Shown here: positions 1-11,460 of the stretch, piece by piece
Layout: each line of letters begins with the position of its first letter
How positions within the stretch are numbered: position 1 is the stretch's first letter
Assembly: GCF_030732865.1 (NCBI RefSeq)
Contig: NZ_JASHKB010000007.1
Span: forward strand, 1-64,000
Direction of reading: 5' to 3'
DNA from: Roseitalea sp. MMSF_3546
Lineage (GTDB): Bacteria > Pseudomonadota > Alphaproteobacteria > Rhizobiales > Rhizobiaceae
DNA length: 64,000 nucleotides
Made by a program: the position numbers and the translations under genes
The notes under the pieces: generated by a model
Told to the model about the DNA's origin: nothing
What the model saw: only the letters and a program-made list of their open reading frames with translations
Database searches by the model: none

Positions 1-77
1 CGGTCACATGCAGAGCCGGATCGACGCGTTGCTGCCCTGGAATTACGCCGCCAAGGTGTGATCACAACACCGCTTAC
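1..77 (+). mobile_element. IS66-family insertion sequence, right end only
   Basis: The window opens inside an IS66-type element. The last residues of its transposase stop at 61. At 71-77 lies CGCTTAC, which is the reverse of the GTAAGCG that begins IS66-family terminal inverted repeats. The transposase stop lies directly before the terminal repeat, as is usual in this family. IS66 elements generate 8-bp target duplications, so 78-85 (aattcaag) would be the right-hand copy. The left end and the other genes of the element lie outside the window, so its completeness cannot be judged. Confidence 0.75.
2..61 (+). CDS. IS66 transposase, C-terminal end (partial)
   Basis: Only the final 19 codons are present. 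The readable end, HMQSRIDALLPWNYAAKV, matches the C-terminal IS66 transposase signature (…RIDELLPWN…), which is distinctive for this family. The DDE catalytic domain must lie to the left of the window. The stop is 9 bases before the inferred terminal repeat. Whether the upstream part is intact cannot be seen. Confidence 0.75.
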   Translation, partial: GHMQSRIDALLPWNYAAKV

Positions 78-266
78 AATTCAAGACGGAAGCGCTTCAC
101 TTGGTGACGATGTGCGGCGTGAGCGTGGCGCATGCCGCCCGCGCGTCTTGCGCGCCAATGCGCAAGAGCCTCTGGCGATGGTTGATGAGCCACACTGCGA
201 CCCGATCATCGGACAGGCCCGGCGCCGATGGCGGCGAAACCGGGCGGTCAGGCGGGACGCGAAGCC

Positions 267-530
267 ATGGGCCAGTCATGCAGACCACGAAACAGGCGCG
301 ATGCGGACGCGCCGGGCCGTGCCCGGCGCACCGGCCATCTGGCGGGCGATCGGACCGGAACCGCCGCGGTCGAATACGCGCTGATCATCGGCGCCATCGG
401 CGCAGCGGTGATGCTGGCGGCACGCGTCGAGCTGTGGCAGCCGACGGCCGCCGCCAGGACGTCGTCGCTCGTCGATGCGCTCGAACCACGCGCGCCCCGC
501 CTGGAGGGCGGGCACACGCTCGCTGACTGA
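267..530 (+). CDS. Flp-type pilin-like protein (orphan)
   Basis: The 87-residue product has an Arg-rich leader, then G|TAAVEYALIIGAIGAAVMLA. This fits the type IVb (Flp/Tad) prepilin rule: Gly before the cleavage site, Glu at +5 and Tyr at +6, followed by a hydrophobic segment. The predicted mature part is about 56 residues, typical for Flp pilins. The leader (about 31 residues from this ATG, longer from the in-frame ATG at 228) is longer than usual, and neither start has a strong ribosome site. No tad/cpa assembly or prepilin peptidase genes are nearby, so secretion would need genes elsewhere. It could be a TadE-like pseudopilin or a decayed copy beside the IS end. Confidence 0.5.
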   Translation: MGQSCRPRNRRDADAPGRARRTGHLAGDRTGTAAVEYALIIGAIGAAVMLAARVELWQPTAAARTSSLVDALEPRAPRLEGGHTLAD

Positions 531-644
531 CGACGAAGAATGTGGGATTGAACCGGCCCGCGATCCCTGGCCCGCCGGCAGATGGCCGCATCGCGCGCAA
601 CCGCCCTGACCCCGGCAGACATGTCCGCGCGGACGCCCGGGACG

Positions 645-920
645 TCAGGAGTTGACCGCGTCCTTGAGGGCCTTGCCGGCGGTGAATTTGGGAACGCGCT
701 TGGCCGGAATGTCGACGGCCTGACCGGTCATCGGATTGCGGCCGGTGGTTGCCGCGCGATGCTGGACGACGAAATTGCCGAAGCCGAGCACCCGGACGTC
801 GCCGCCGGCCTTCAGCGTCTCGGTAATGGTCGCAAACACGGCCTCGACCGCGGAGGTCGCCTCGCCTTTTCCCAAGCCTGATTTTTCCGCCACTGCCGCG
901 GCCAGTTCGTTCTTGTTCAT
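645..920 (-). CDS. hupB: DNA-binding protein HU
   Basis: The 91-residue protein is a full-length HU-family nucleoid protein. It opens with MNKNELAAAVAEKSGL. The DNA-contacting arm has the family signature (GFGNFVVQHRAATTGRNPMTGQ) and the C-terminus is AKRVPKFTAGKALKDAVN. As a homodimer it bends and compacts DNA. It lies downstream of lon on the same strand, the usual alphaproteobacterial order clpP-clpX-lon-hupB. A terminator-like hairpin after lon (1083-1112) and a 210-bp gap suggest its own promoter. A GGGGAG ribosome site precedes the ATG. Confidence 0.96.
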   Translation of the reverse strand: MNKNELAAAVAEKSGLGKGEATSAVEAVFATITETLKAGGDVRVLGFGNFVVQHRAATTGRNPMTGQAVDIPAKRVPKFTAGKALKDAVNS

Positions 921-1082
921 GGGTCATCTCCCCTCAAAGACAGATCGTGCAATGCTGACGCGAATCGACCGGACGCGCGTGCATTGGCGGCACATTACTC
1001 GCAATTGCGGGGATTGATAGGCAATTTAGGCGTCAAACGACCCCGGACGCCCTGATTTGCAAAGGAAATCACGCCATTAGGC

Positions 1083-1112
1083 AAAAAAAGGCGCCGCGAT
1101 CGCGGCGCCTTT
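1083..1112 (-). terminator. Rho-independent terminator of lon
   Basis: A perfect 20-base palindrome, GGCGCCGCGATCGCGGCGCC (1090-1109), is followed on the minus strand by a run of seven T. It sits 19 bases beyond the lon stop codon and separates lon from hupB. Confidence 0.85.
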
Positions 1113-1130
1113 CGGTGTTTGTCGACGGGT

Positions 1131-3560
<2,430 letters not shown>

Positions 3561-3911
3561 GCGTCTCTTCCTTGTCTGGCCCGGAGGCCGGTTTGACGCC
3601 ATCGTACCCGTCCAGTCCCGATGGCACAGAGAAATGCGGTCAACCGCTGACCCTTACTTGGCGCGCGCGAGGGCCCATTTCAACCAGTGCGGCGGACACC
3701 GGAACCGCCGGAAAGACCGGCCGGGATGTCGGGCCGGCGCGCATGGCACGTCCACATTTGCGGCAAATGCGGATTCGCACAAGCGCCTTTGCCGGCCGGC
3801 GTGCCGAAACGCACAGGCGCGTGAAGGCGCCGCGCGCGCCCTGCGATGCGGCGGCCGAACCGTGCCGGCGCCTGCCGGCCGATGCCGGACCGGCCGGGCG
3901 TTCGCGGCGCC
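3561..3911. other. lon-clpX intergenic region, no gene
   Basis: These 351 bases hold no convincing reading frame. They must contain the lon promoter on the minus strand, but no clear -35/-10 pair was identified. A small perfect inverted repeat, CATTTGC-G-GCAAATG (3755-3769), has no T run, so it is more like a protein-binding site than a terminator. Its role is unknown. Confidence 0.5.
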
Positions 3912-5198
<1,287 letters not shown>

Positions 5199-5442
5199 GA
5201 AATCGTCCTTTCCTGCACCGGGCTCGTCACCCGTTCTTGGTGTGGCCCGGACACCCACACGCTCGGCCACACGCCGACTCTACACAGAACCGCAACGGAC
5301 ACAAACCCGATCCCGAATCACGATCAGGCTAGGAGCATGACCGTCAACAAGCCCTTAACGTGCCGAAAACACTAACGTTTCATGCGCCCAGCGCAATCGC
5401 AAATCGTTGCCGATTTGCCGCACCGGCGCAAATGCTGCGCGA

Positions 5443-6078
5443 TTATCCGGCACCGCCCTCTCTGTCGATGGCATCGCGGCTGGAAATGACCCGGTCGATC
5501 AGGCCGAAGTCGCGCGCCATTTCGGCGGTCATGAAGTTGTCGCGATCGAGCGCCTTGTCGATCGTCTCGTAGTCCTGGCCGGTATGGGCGACGTAGATCT
5601 CGTTGAGCCGGCGCTTGAGGCTCTCGACTTCCTTGGCGTGGATGAGGATGTCGGTCGCCTGGCCCTGAAAGCCGCCCGAGGGCTGGTGCACCATGACCCG
5701 CGAATTGGGCACGCAAAAGCGCATGCCCTTGGCGCCCGCCGTCAGCAGCAGCGAGCCCATGGAGGCGGCCTGGCCGATGCACAGCGTGGAGACGGCCGGC
5801 TTGATGAACTGCATCGTGTCGTAGATCGCAAGGCCCGAGGACACCACGCCTCCGGGCGAATTGATGTACATGGCGATCTCTTTTTTCGGATTGTCCGCCT
5901 CCAGCCACAGAAGCTGGGCGCACACCAGCGATGCCATGCCGTCCTCGATGGGACCGGTGATGAAGATGATGCGTTCCTTCAAAAGGCGCGAGAAGATGTC
6001 GTAGGCGCGCTCGCCGCGGTTGGTCTGCTCGACCACCATGGGCACGAGGTTCATCGCTGTGTTGATCGGATCGGGCAT
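5443..6078 (-). CDS. clpP: ClpP, proteolytic subunit
   Basis: The 211-residue protein is the serine peptidase chamber that works with ClpX and ClpA. The catalytic triad is Ser106 (GQAASMGS), His131 (VMVHQPSGG) and Asp180 (DRDNF). The adaptor-contacting and oligomer regions are intact and the length is normal. It is the promoter-proximal gene of the clpP-clpX-lon series. A sigma-32-type promoter lies at 6149-6178, giving a short 5' leader. Confidence 0.97.
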   Translation of the reverse strand: MPDPINTAMNLVPMVVEQTNRGERAYDIFSRLLKERIIFITGPIEDGMASLVCAQLLWLEADNPKKEIAMYINSPGGVVSSGLAIYDTMQFIKPAVSTLCIGQAASMGSLLLTAGAKGMRFCVPNSRVMVHQPSGGFQGQATDILIHAKEVESLKRRLNEIYVAHTGQDYETIDKALDRDNFMTAEMARDFGLIDRVISSRDAIDREGGAG

Positions 6079-6148
6079 GGTTCACCTTTGGAGCCCGCCG
6101 CGCGGAAGCCGACGGCGAATGCGGGAATCAGTGGGCGTTCGAGAGCCT

Positions 6149-6178
6149 AGATAGGGCGCCCTGCCGGCGCTTCGCAAG
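6149..6178 (-). promoter_or_regulatory. Heat-shock (RpoH-type) promoter of clpP
   Basis: Read on the minus strand, the sequence is CTTG (6178-6175), 18 bases, then CCCTATCT (6156-6149). This matches the alphaproteobacterial RpoH consensus CTTG-N17/18-CYTATNT. The -10 element lies about 70 bases upstream of the clpP ATG. Heat-shock control of clpP is well established in the group. Confidence 0.7.
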
Positions 6179-6254
6179 GGAGCGGGTGGATTTGCTTGCC
6201 GGTGCGGTTAAAACCGGCCAGAAACGGGCCGTTTCCAGGGCCTCGTGAGGAGCC

Positions 6255-7520
6255 ATGCAGCCGCAACCCGCCAGCACCGCGACCGCCGCCGCAGGAAGCG
6301 GCGACCGGCTTTCGATCGACCCGCGCGCCAACGGTTTCATCCAGGATCCCTACCCGGCCTATGCGCGCATCCATGCCCGGTCGCCGGCCTTCTTCTGGGA
6401 GCAATACGGACATTGGTGCCTTGCCGGCTACCAGGCCGTCGACGCGCTGCTGCGCGACCGGCGCTTTGGCCGGCAGATCCTGCATGTGGCAACGCGCGCC
6501 GAGCTTGGCTGGCCCGAGCGCCCCGCCCATCTGCGCGATTTCGACGCGCTCGAGCGGCATTCGCTTCTGGAACTGGAGGCGCCCGCGCACACAAAGCTGC
6601 GGCGGCTGATCACCAAGGCCTTCGTCGCCCGACAGGTCGAGCGGCTGCGCCCGCAAGTCCGCGCGCTGTGCCACCGGCTGATCGACGGGTTCGAAGCCGA
6701 TGGCAGCGCCGAGCTGTTGGCGGCCTATGCCACGCCCATCCCGCTGGAGACGATCTGCCGCCTGCTCGGCGTGCCGGTCTCGGCCGGACCGCAACTGCTC
6801 GACTGGTCGCATGCGATCGTCAAGATGTATGTGCTGGCGCCGACCATGGACGCGCAGATCGCCGCGAACGCGGCCGCGCGCGACTTCGCCGCCTTCCTGC
6901 GCGATCACATCGCGGCCAGGCGCGCGGCGCCCGGCGATGACCTGCTGAGCGCGCTGATCGCCGCCGAAGACGGCGGTGCGACGCTCAGCGAGGACGAACT
7001 GGTGTCGACCGTGGTGCTGCTGCTCAATGCCGGCCATGAGGCGACGGTGCACCAGATCGGCAATGCGCTGCATTCGATCCTGGATTCCGGCCTCGATCCG
7101 ACGGCGCTGTTCGGTTCGCCGGAAGCGACGGCGGCGAGTGTCGAGGAAGCGCTGCGCCACAACGCGCCGCTGCACATGTTCACGCGCTATGCGCTGTCCG
7201 ACATCGACCTTGACGTCGAGGGCCGCGTTCTGCCGCTGAGGAAGGGCGAGAGGATCGGGCTGTTGCTGGGTGCGGCCAATCGCGACCCGCGCCGCTTTGC
7301 GGCACCGCACGCGTTCGACCCGGGCCGGGCCGACCAGGCCAATGTCTCCTTTGGCGCCGGCATCCACTTCTGCATCGGTGCGCCGCTCGCCCGGATCGAG
7401 ATCCAGGAGGCGCTTTCGGTGCTGTTTGCGCGCCTGCCCGGCCTGCGCTTTGCCGAACGGCCGCGCTATGGCGACACCTATCATTTCCGCGGGCTCGAAC
7501 GGGCCGCGATCAAATGGTGA
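6255..7520 (+). CDS. Cytochrome P450
   Basis: The 421-residue soluble bacterial P450 is complete. The I-helix oxygen-activation motif is NAGHEAT, the K-helix ExxR is EALR, and the heme-binding loop FGAGIHFCIGAPLAR carries the thiolate Cys at about residue 373. It would need a ferredoxin and reductase from elsewhere, because none is adjacent. It starts at an ATG preceded by GAGGAG. It is divergent from clpP and convergent with a small secreted protein. The substrate cannot be inferred; broad resemblance is to class I bacterial CYPs acting on terpenoids, fatty acids or xenobiotics. Confidence 0.93.
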   Translation: MQPQPASTATAAAGSGDRLSIDPRANGFIQDPYPAYARIHARSPAFFWEQYGHWCLAGYQAVDALLRDRRFGRQILHVATRAELGWPERPAHLRDFDALERHSLLELEAPAHTKLRRLITKAFVARQVERLRPQVRALCHRLIDGFEADGSAELLAAYATPIPLETICRLLGVPVSAGPQLLDWSHAIVKMYVLAPTMDAQIAANAAARDFAAFLRDHIAARRAAPGDDLLSALIAAEDGGATLSEDELVSTVVLLLNAGHEATVHQIGNALHSILDSGLDPTALFGSPEATAASVEEALRHNAPLHMFTRYALSDIDLDVEGRVLPLRKGERIGLLLGAANRDPRRFAAPHAFDPGRADQANVSFGAGIHFCIGAPLARIEIQEALSVLFARLPGLRFAERPRYGDTYHFRGLERAAIKW

Positions 7521-7544
7521 CCGGCCGGATGCGGCATCGCGCCG

Positions 7545-7835
7545 TCAGCACACCTGCACTTCGCAAAGGCTGAGCGTGAACTCTTCTTCCGGCTCGGTAC
7601 GCGCCGCATCGAACTGGCGCCCGTCGCGGCATTGGGCGCGCGCCTCGAAGGTGCGTCGGCCGGCCAGTTCGCCCTCGGCGATGTTGACGTAATATTCGAC
7701 CTGGCACTGCTCGTCGCGGGCAAGCTGTGCCGTGACCTCGTCGAGCCAGGCCGGGTCGGTGGACTGGGCGAACGCGGCCTGTGCGGCCGTCAGGCCTGCC
7801 ACCGATCCGACCGCCAGGATGATATGAAAGCGCAT
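7545..7835 (-). CDS. Small secreted hypothetical protein
   Basis: The 96-residue protein has a clear Sec signal peptide (MRFHIILAVGSVAGLTAAQAAFAQ, cut after AFA). The mature part is about 73 acidic residues with four Cys (EQCQVEY, AQCRDG, SLCEVQVC), suggesting two disulfides in the periplasm. AGGGAGG precedes the ATG at 7835. No family is recognised. It converges with the P450 gene (24 bp apart) and is not obviously co-transcribed with anything. Confidence 0.75.
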   Translation of the reverse strand: MRFHIILAVGSVAGLTAAQAAFAQSTDPAWLDEVTAQLARDEQCQVEYYVNIAEGELAGRRTFEARAQCRDGRQFDAARTEPEEEFTLSLCEVQVC

Positions 7836-7984
7836 GAACGCCTCCCTTGCCGGTTTCGTCCCTTCGCGCCCAGTCAGGCACATCGGTGCGCCCGATGCCT
7901 TGCGGCAAATCAATCGCAAATCCGTGCGCAGGGACCGCCCCGGCGGGACGGCCCGATGCGTCGCGCCTTGCGGGTCGCGACGGG

Positions 7985-9271
7985 TCAGGCCGCCCTGGCG
8001 AGGGCCTGGTCGATGTCGGCGATGATGTCGCGGACATTCTCGATGCCGATCGACAGGCGCACCACGTCATTGCCGGCGCCGGCGGCCTCGCGCTGCTCGT
8101 CGGAAAGCTGGCGGTGGGTCGTCGAGGCCGGATGGATGACCAGCGAGCGGGTGTCGCCGATATTGGCAAGGTGCGAGAACAGCTGCAGACCCTCGACGAA
8201 CTTCACGCCGGCGTCGTAGCCGCCCTTCAGCCCGAAGGTGAATACCGAGCCGGCGCCCTTTGGCGTGTATCTTTCCTGGCGGGCCTTGAACCGGTCGCCT
8301 TCCAGCCCCGCATAATGCACCCAGGATACCGCCTCGTGGTCCTTCAGGTGGCGTGCGACCTCGATCGCGTTGTCGCAATGGCGCTGCATGCGCAGCGGCA
8401 GCGTTTCGAGCCCGGTCAGGATCTGGAAGGCGTTGAAGGGCGACAGCGCCGGGCCGAAATCGCGCAGGCCGAGCACACGGCAGGCGATGGCGAAGGCGAT
8501 GTTGCCGAGCGCCTCGTGCAGCACGACGCCGCCATACTCCTCGCGCGGGGACGACAGCATCGGATAATTGCCCGAGGCCGACCAGTCGAAGGTGCCGCCG
8601 TCGACGATGATGCCGCCCATCGAATTGCCGTGTCCGCCGATGAACTTGGTCAGCGAATGCACGACGATGTCGGCGCCGTGCTCGATCGGACGCATGAGGT
8701 AGGGAGTCGCCATGGTGTTGTCGACGATCAGCGGCAGGCCGTGCTTGTGGGCGACCTCGGCGACGGCCTGGATGTCGGTGATGGCACCGCCCGGATTGGC
8801 GATGCTCTCGACGAAGACGGCGCGGGTGCGCGCGTCGATCCGGCTTTCCAGCGCCTGAAGATCGTCGGTGTCGGCCCAGCGCACCTGCCAGTCGAAGTTC
8901 CTGAAGGCCTGGCCGAACTGGTTGATCGAGCCGCCGTACAGCCGCGTGCCGGCCACGAAGTTGTCGCCCGCATTCATCAGCGTGTGGAAGACCAGCAACT
9001 GGGCGGCGTGGCCCGATGCCACCGCGAGCGCCGCCGTGCCGCCCTCGAGCGCGGCAAGGCGCTCCTCGAGCACCGCATTGGTGGGGTTCATGATGCGGGT
9101 GTAGATATTGCCGAACTCCTGCAGGCCGAACAGCTTGGCCGCATGATCGGCGCTGTCGAAGACATAGGAGGTCGTCTGGTAGATCGGGGTTATGCGCGCC
9201 TTCGTGGTGGGGTCGGGCTGAGCGCCCGCATGGATGGCCAGCGTCTCAAAGCCCGGCGTGTGGTCCGACAT
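7985..9271 (-). CDS. metY: O-acetylhomoserine sulfhydrylase (MetY-type)
   Basis: The 428-residue PLP enzyme of the Cys/Met metabolism family makes homocysteine from O-acetylhomoserine and sulfide. The N-terminus (FETLAIHAGAQPDPTTKARITPIYQTTSY) and the PLP-lysine region HSLTKFIGGHG are typical of MetY, and the length suits MetY rather than the shorter MetB/MetZ enzymes. The ATG at 9271 has GGGAGG upstream. No SAM-responsive riboswitch was recognised in the leader. MetY and MetZ are similar, so the acyl-donor preference is inferred. Confidence 0.9.
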   Translation of the reverse strand: MSDHTPGFETLAIHAGAQPDPTTKARITPIYQTTSYVFDSADHAAKLFGLQEFGNIYTRIMNPTNAVLEERLAALEGGTAALAVASGHAAQLLVFHTLMNAGDNFVAGTRLYGGSINQFGQAFRNFDWQVRWADTDDLQALESRIDARTRAVFVESIANPGGAITDIQAVAEVAHKHGLPLIVDNTMATPYLMRPIEHGADIVVHSLTKFIGGHGNSMGGIIVDGGTFDWSASGNYPMLSSPREEYGGVVLHEALGNIAFAIACRVLGLRDFGPALSPFNAFQILTGLETLPLRMQRHCDNAIEVARHLKDHEAVSWVHYAGLEGDRFKARQERYTPKGAGSVFTFGLKGGYDAGVKFVEGLQLFSHLANIGDTRSLVIHPASTTHRQLSDEQREAAGAGNDVVRLSIGIENVRDIIADIDQALARAA

Positions 9272-9420
9272 GATTGCCTCCCGAGGGTGTTGGATGGTCC
9301 GATGGGACGCCGTTATCGGCGACGGCCCCGGCGAATGCAAAGAACAATTTTGCGCGGCAGACCCGCAAACGGCCGGCGCCCGTCGGAAAACGGTTGCCCC
9401 CGGTGGAATGGGCTTGCACG

Positions 9421-9861
9421 TCAGAGGCCCAGGCGCGGCATCTCGATCGCCGGGCAGCGGTCCTGGATGACGGTGACCCCGGCTGCCTCGGCGCGGGCCG
9501 CCGCCGCGTCGTCGCGTACGCCGAGCTGGCTCCAGACGACCTTCGGCCGGTCCGGCAGCGTGAGGGCCTCATCAATCACCCCGCCAAGATGTTCGGAGCG
9601 GCGGAAGACGTCGACCATGTCGACCGGCCGGGGCAGATCGGCGAGCGAGGCGACGACGGGCGCGCCGGCGATCGTCTTGCCGGCATGGCCGGGATTGACC
9701 GCGACGACCTCGAACCCCTTGTCGACCAGGAACTTCGTCACGCCATGGCTCGGCCGGGCCGGATTGGGTGACGCGCCGACGACGGCAATAGATTCGACGC
9801 TGGTCAGGACCGAGCGGATGAGGTCGTCAGGGTAGCTGTCGTGGCCGGCGTCGACACTCAT
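9421..9861 (-). CDS. CoA-binding (YccU-type) protein
   Basis: The 146-residue protein is a single Rossmann-like CoA-binding domain. It reads SIAVVGASPNPARPSHGVTKFL near the N-terminus and VVAVNPGHAGKTIAG about 25 residues on, the two characteristic motifs. The ATG at 9861 is preceded by AGGACAG. The cellular role of this family is not well defined. It is upstream of metY with a 149-bp gap and divergent from a toxin-antitoxin operon. Confidence 0.88.
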   Translation of the reverse strand: MSVDAGHDSYPDDLIRSVLTSVESIAVVGASPNPARPSHGVTKFLVDKGFEVVAVNPGHAGKTIAGAPVVASLADLPRPVDMVDVFRRSEHLGGVIDEALTLPDRPKVVWSQLGVRDDAAAARAEAAGVTVIQDRCPAIEMPRLGL

Positions 9862-9876
9862 TGTCTGTCCTGTCCG

Positions 9877-9905
9877 TTGTCCTGTCGTTGAACTTGTCCT
9901 AAAAT
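9877..9905 (+). promoter_or_regulatory. Promoter of the YefM-YoeB operon
   Basis: TTGTCC (9877-9882), a 17-base spacer, then TAAAAT (9900-9905) form a good vegetative promoter. It ends 44 bases before the antitoxin start codon. Confidence 0.5.
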
Positions 9906-9918
9906 GCGCACAAGGAAG

Positions 9919-9940
9919 CGTCAACAATGCGTCAACAATG
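9919..9940 (+). repeat. Tandem 11-bp repeat before the YefM start
   Basis: CGTCAACAATG occurs twice with no gap (9919-9929 and 9930-9940), between the promoter and the ribosome site. The position suits an autoregulatory operator of the YefM-YoeB complex. This is an inference from position only. Confidence 0.6.
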
Positions 9941-9949
9941 GAGGCGTCG

Positions 9950-10240
9950 ATGGCCATTGTCAGCCAGTCCGAGTTCCGGGCCAATATCGCCAAGCTGCTC
10001 GACCAGGTCGAGGACGACCGCAAGGAACTGATCGTCACGCGCCAGGGCAAGCAGCCCATGGTCGTCATCCCGCTCGAGGAATATGAAAGCTGGAAGGAGA
10101 CAGACTACCTGCTCTCCAATCCGGTCAACCGTGCCGTGCTGCTGGAGTCGATCCGGCAACTCGATGCGGGCGAGGGTATCGAGATGACCATCGAGGAGTT
10201 GAAGGCTGCGCTCGAAAATGCGGCGGACGATGCAGCGTGA
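9950..10240 (+). CDS. yefM: YefM/Phd-family antitoxin
   Basis: The 96-residue antitoxin has the N-terminal Phd/YefM DNA-binding fold (MAIVSQSEFRANIAKLLDQV…ELIVTRQGKQPMVVIPLEEYES). The acidic C-terminal tail would wrap the toxin. The ATG at 9950 is chosen over the one at 9938 because GGAGG lies at the right distance. Its stop overlaps the toxin start by 4 bp (GTGA), so the pair is translationally coupled. It is expected to neutralise YoeB and repress the operon. Confidence 0.92.
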   Translation: MAIVSQSEFRANIAKLLDQVEDDRKELIVTRQGKQPMVVIPLEEYESWKETDYLLSNPVNRAVLLESIRQLDAGEGIEMTIEELKAALENAADDAA

Positions 10241-10509
10241 TCGTGATCGTTTCGCCCCAGGCGCTGCAGGACCTGACCTATTGGGTAAAGGTCAAGCCGC
10301 GCATGGCCGTGCGCGCGCTCGAACTGATCGAACTGACCAGGCGCCACCCCTTCAACGGGCCCGGAAAGCCGGAACCGCTACGCCATCACATGCGTGGTGC
10401 GTGGTCCCGCCGGATCGACGACGAGCACCGGCTGGTCTATCGCATCACCGGTTCGGGCGATGCGCAGACGCTCGAAATCGCCGCCTGCCGCTATCACTAT
10501 TCCCGGTGA
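10237..10509 (+). CDS. yoeB: YoeB-family toxin (ribosome-dependent mRNA interferase)
   Basis: The 90-residue toxin matches the YoeB family closely: GKPEPLRHHMRGAWSRRI, DEHRLVYRI and the terminal CRYHY. The conserved Glu (GKPEPL), Arg (WSRRI) and the penultimate-region His used for mRNA cleavage in E. coli YoeB are all present, so it looks active. It begins with GTG inside the antitoxin stop. It cleaves mRNA in the ribosomal A site; the YefM partner is immediately upstream. Confidence 0.93.
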   Translation: MIVIVSPQALQDLTYWVKVKPRMAVRALELIELTRRHPFNGPGKPEPLRHHMRGAWSRRIDDEHRLVYRITGSGDAQTLEIAACRYHYSR

Positions 10510-10545
10510 CCAACGGCACGGTTACGCAAAGCCCGGGCGCGTCGC

Positions 10546-11364
10546 CTATTTGCCGGTCCACTTCGCCGGTCGCTTCTGCAAAAACGCCGTGATCCCCTCC
10601 TCGGCATCGGCCGCCATCATGTTCTCGACCATCACGGCGGATGCGTGGGCATAGGCGTCGGCAAGCGTCATTTCGGCCTGCCGGTAGAACGCGGCCTTGC
10701 CGAGCCCGACGACGAAACAGGACTTTTCGGCAATGGTTTGGGCGTATTTCTCGACAACCTGATTCAGGTACTGGCGCGGCACGATACGGTTGACAAGGCC
10801 GAACTCCTTTGCGGTCGAGGCGTCGATCGTCTCGCCGGTCAGCAGCATCTCCATGGCCTGCTTGCGGTGCACGTTGCGCGACAGCGCGACCATCGGCGTC
10901 GAGCAGAACAGGCCGATATTGACACCGGGCGTGCAGAAACCGGAACTGTCGGTGCAGATGGCCAGATCGCAACTCGCCACCAACTGGCAGCCCGCCGCCG
11001 TGGCAAGCCCGTCGACCTCGGCGATCACCGGCCTGTCGTGCTCGACGATCCTGGTCATCAGAGCCGCGCACAACTGGAAGGTCTGCTTGAAGAAACCGAC
11101 GCCGCCGTCATGATCGGCGCGGTGGGCGGTCAGCTCCTTCAGGTCGTGACCGGCGCTGAAGACCCGCTCGTTGGAGCGGATCACGATCGCGCGCACGGCC
11201 TGGTCGGCCGCCGCGTCGTCGAGCGCGGCGACCAGCGCCTCCATCATCGCGACCGACAGGGCATTGGCCGGCGGGTTGTTGAGCGTCAGGCGCAGGAGCG
11301 GTCCGTCGCGATGGGCCAGCACGAGCCCGCCCGGCTGCCGCAGGGGTTGCACATTGCTGCTCAT
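10546..11364 (-). CDS. Enoyl-CoA hydratase/isomerase family protein (ECHDC3-like)
   Basis: The 272-residue crotonase-fold protein has the oxyanion-hole segments VFSAGHDLKEL and DGLATAAGCQLVASCDLA. Segments such as GVNIGLFCSTPMVALSRNV, GLGKAAFYRQ and EGITAFLQKRPAKW closely follow the eukaryotic ECHDC3 subgroup. At the second catalytic Glu position of true hydratases this subgroup differs, so the exact reaction is uncertain. It is probably a soluble acyl-CoA enzyme. It is convergent with yoeB and divergent from a hotdog thioesterase. Confidence 0.88.
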   Translation of the reverse strand: MSSNVQPLRQPGGLVLAHRDGPLLRLTLNNPPANALSVAMMEALVAALDDAAADQAVRAIVIRSNERVFSAGHDLKELTAHRADHDGGVGFFKQTFQLCAALMTRIVEHDRPVIAEVDGLATAAGCQLVASCDLAICTDSSGFCTPGVNIGLFCSTPMVALSRNVHRKQAMEMLLTGETIDASTAKEFGLVNRIVPRQYLNQVVEKYAQTIAEKSCFVVGLGKAAFYRQAEMTLADAYAHASAVMVENMMAADAEEGITAFLQKRPAKWTGK

Positions 11365-11460
11365 CGGGCACCTCGCATCGCACTTGCCTTGCTCACCCGG
11401 TCAAGGCTAACAGCGCCGGACACACCGCGCCAGTGGCGCCGGTCCGCCCGGGATGACGCA

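Noticed and set aside
58-384. Reading frame overlapping the Flp-like gene
   Set aside because: Arg/Pro-rich, no ribosome site, starts inside the IS terminus and has no family features; treated as noise.
3755-3769. Inverted repeat as a terminator of clpX
   Set aside because: The stem is only 7 bp, has no T run, and lies more than 140 bp past the clpX stop.
9272-9420. Possible SAM riboswitch before metY
   Set aside because: The leader was read on the minus strand for the SAM-II core; the conserved segments are not present, so no riboswitch is claimed.
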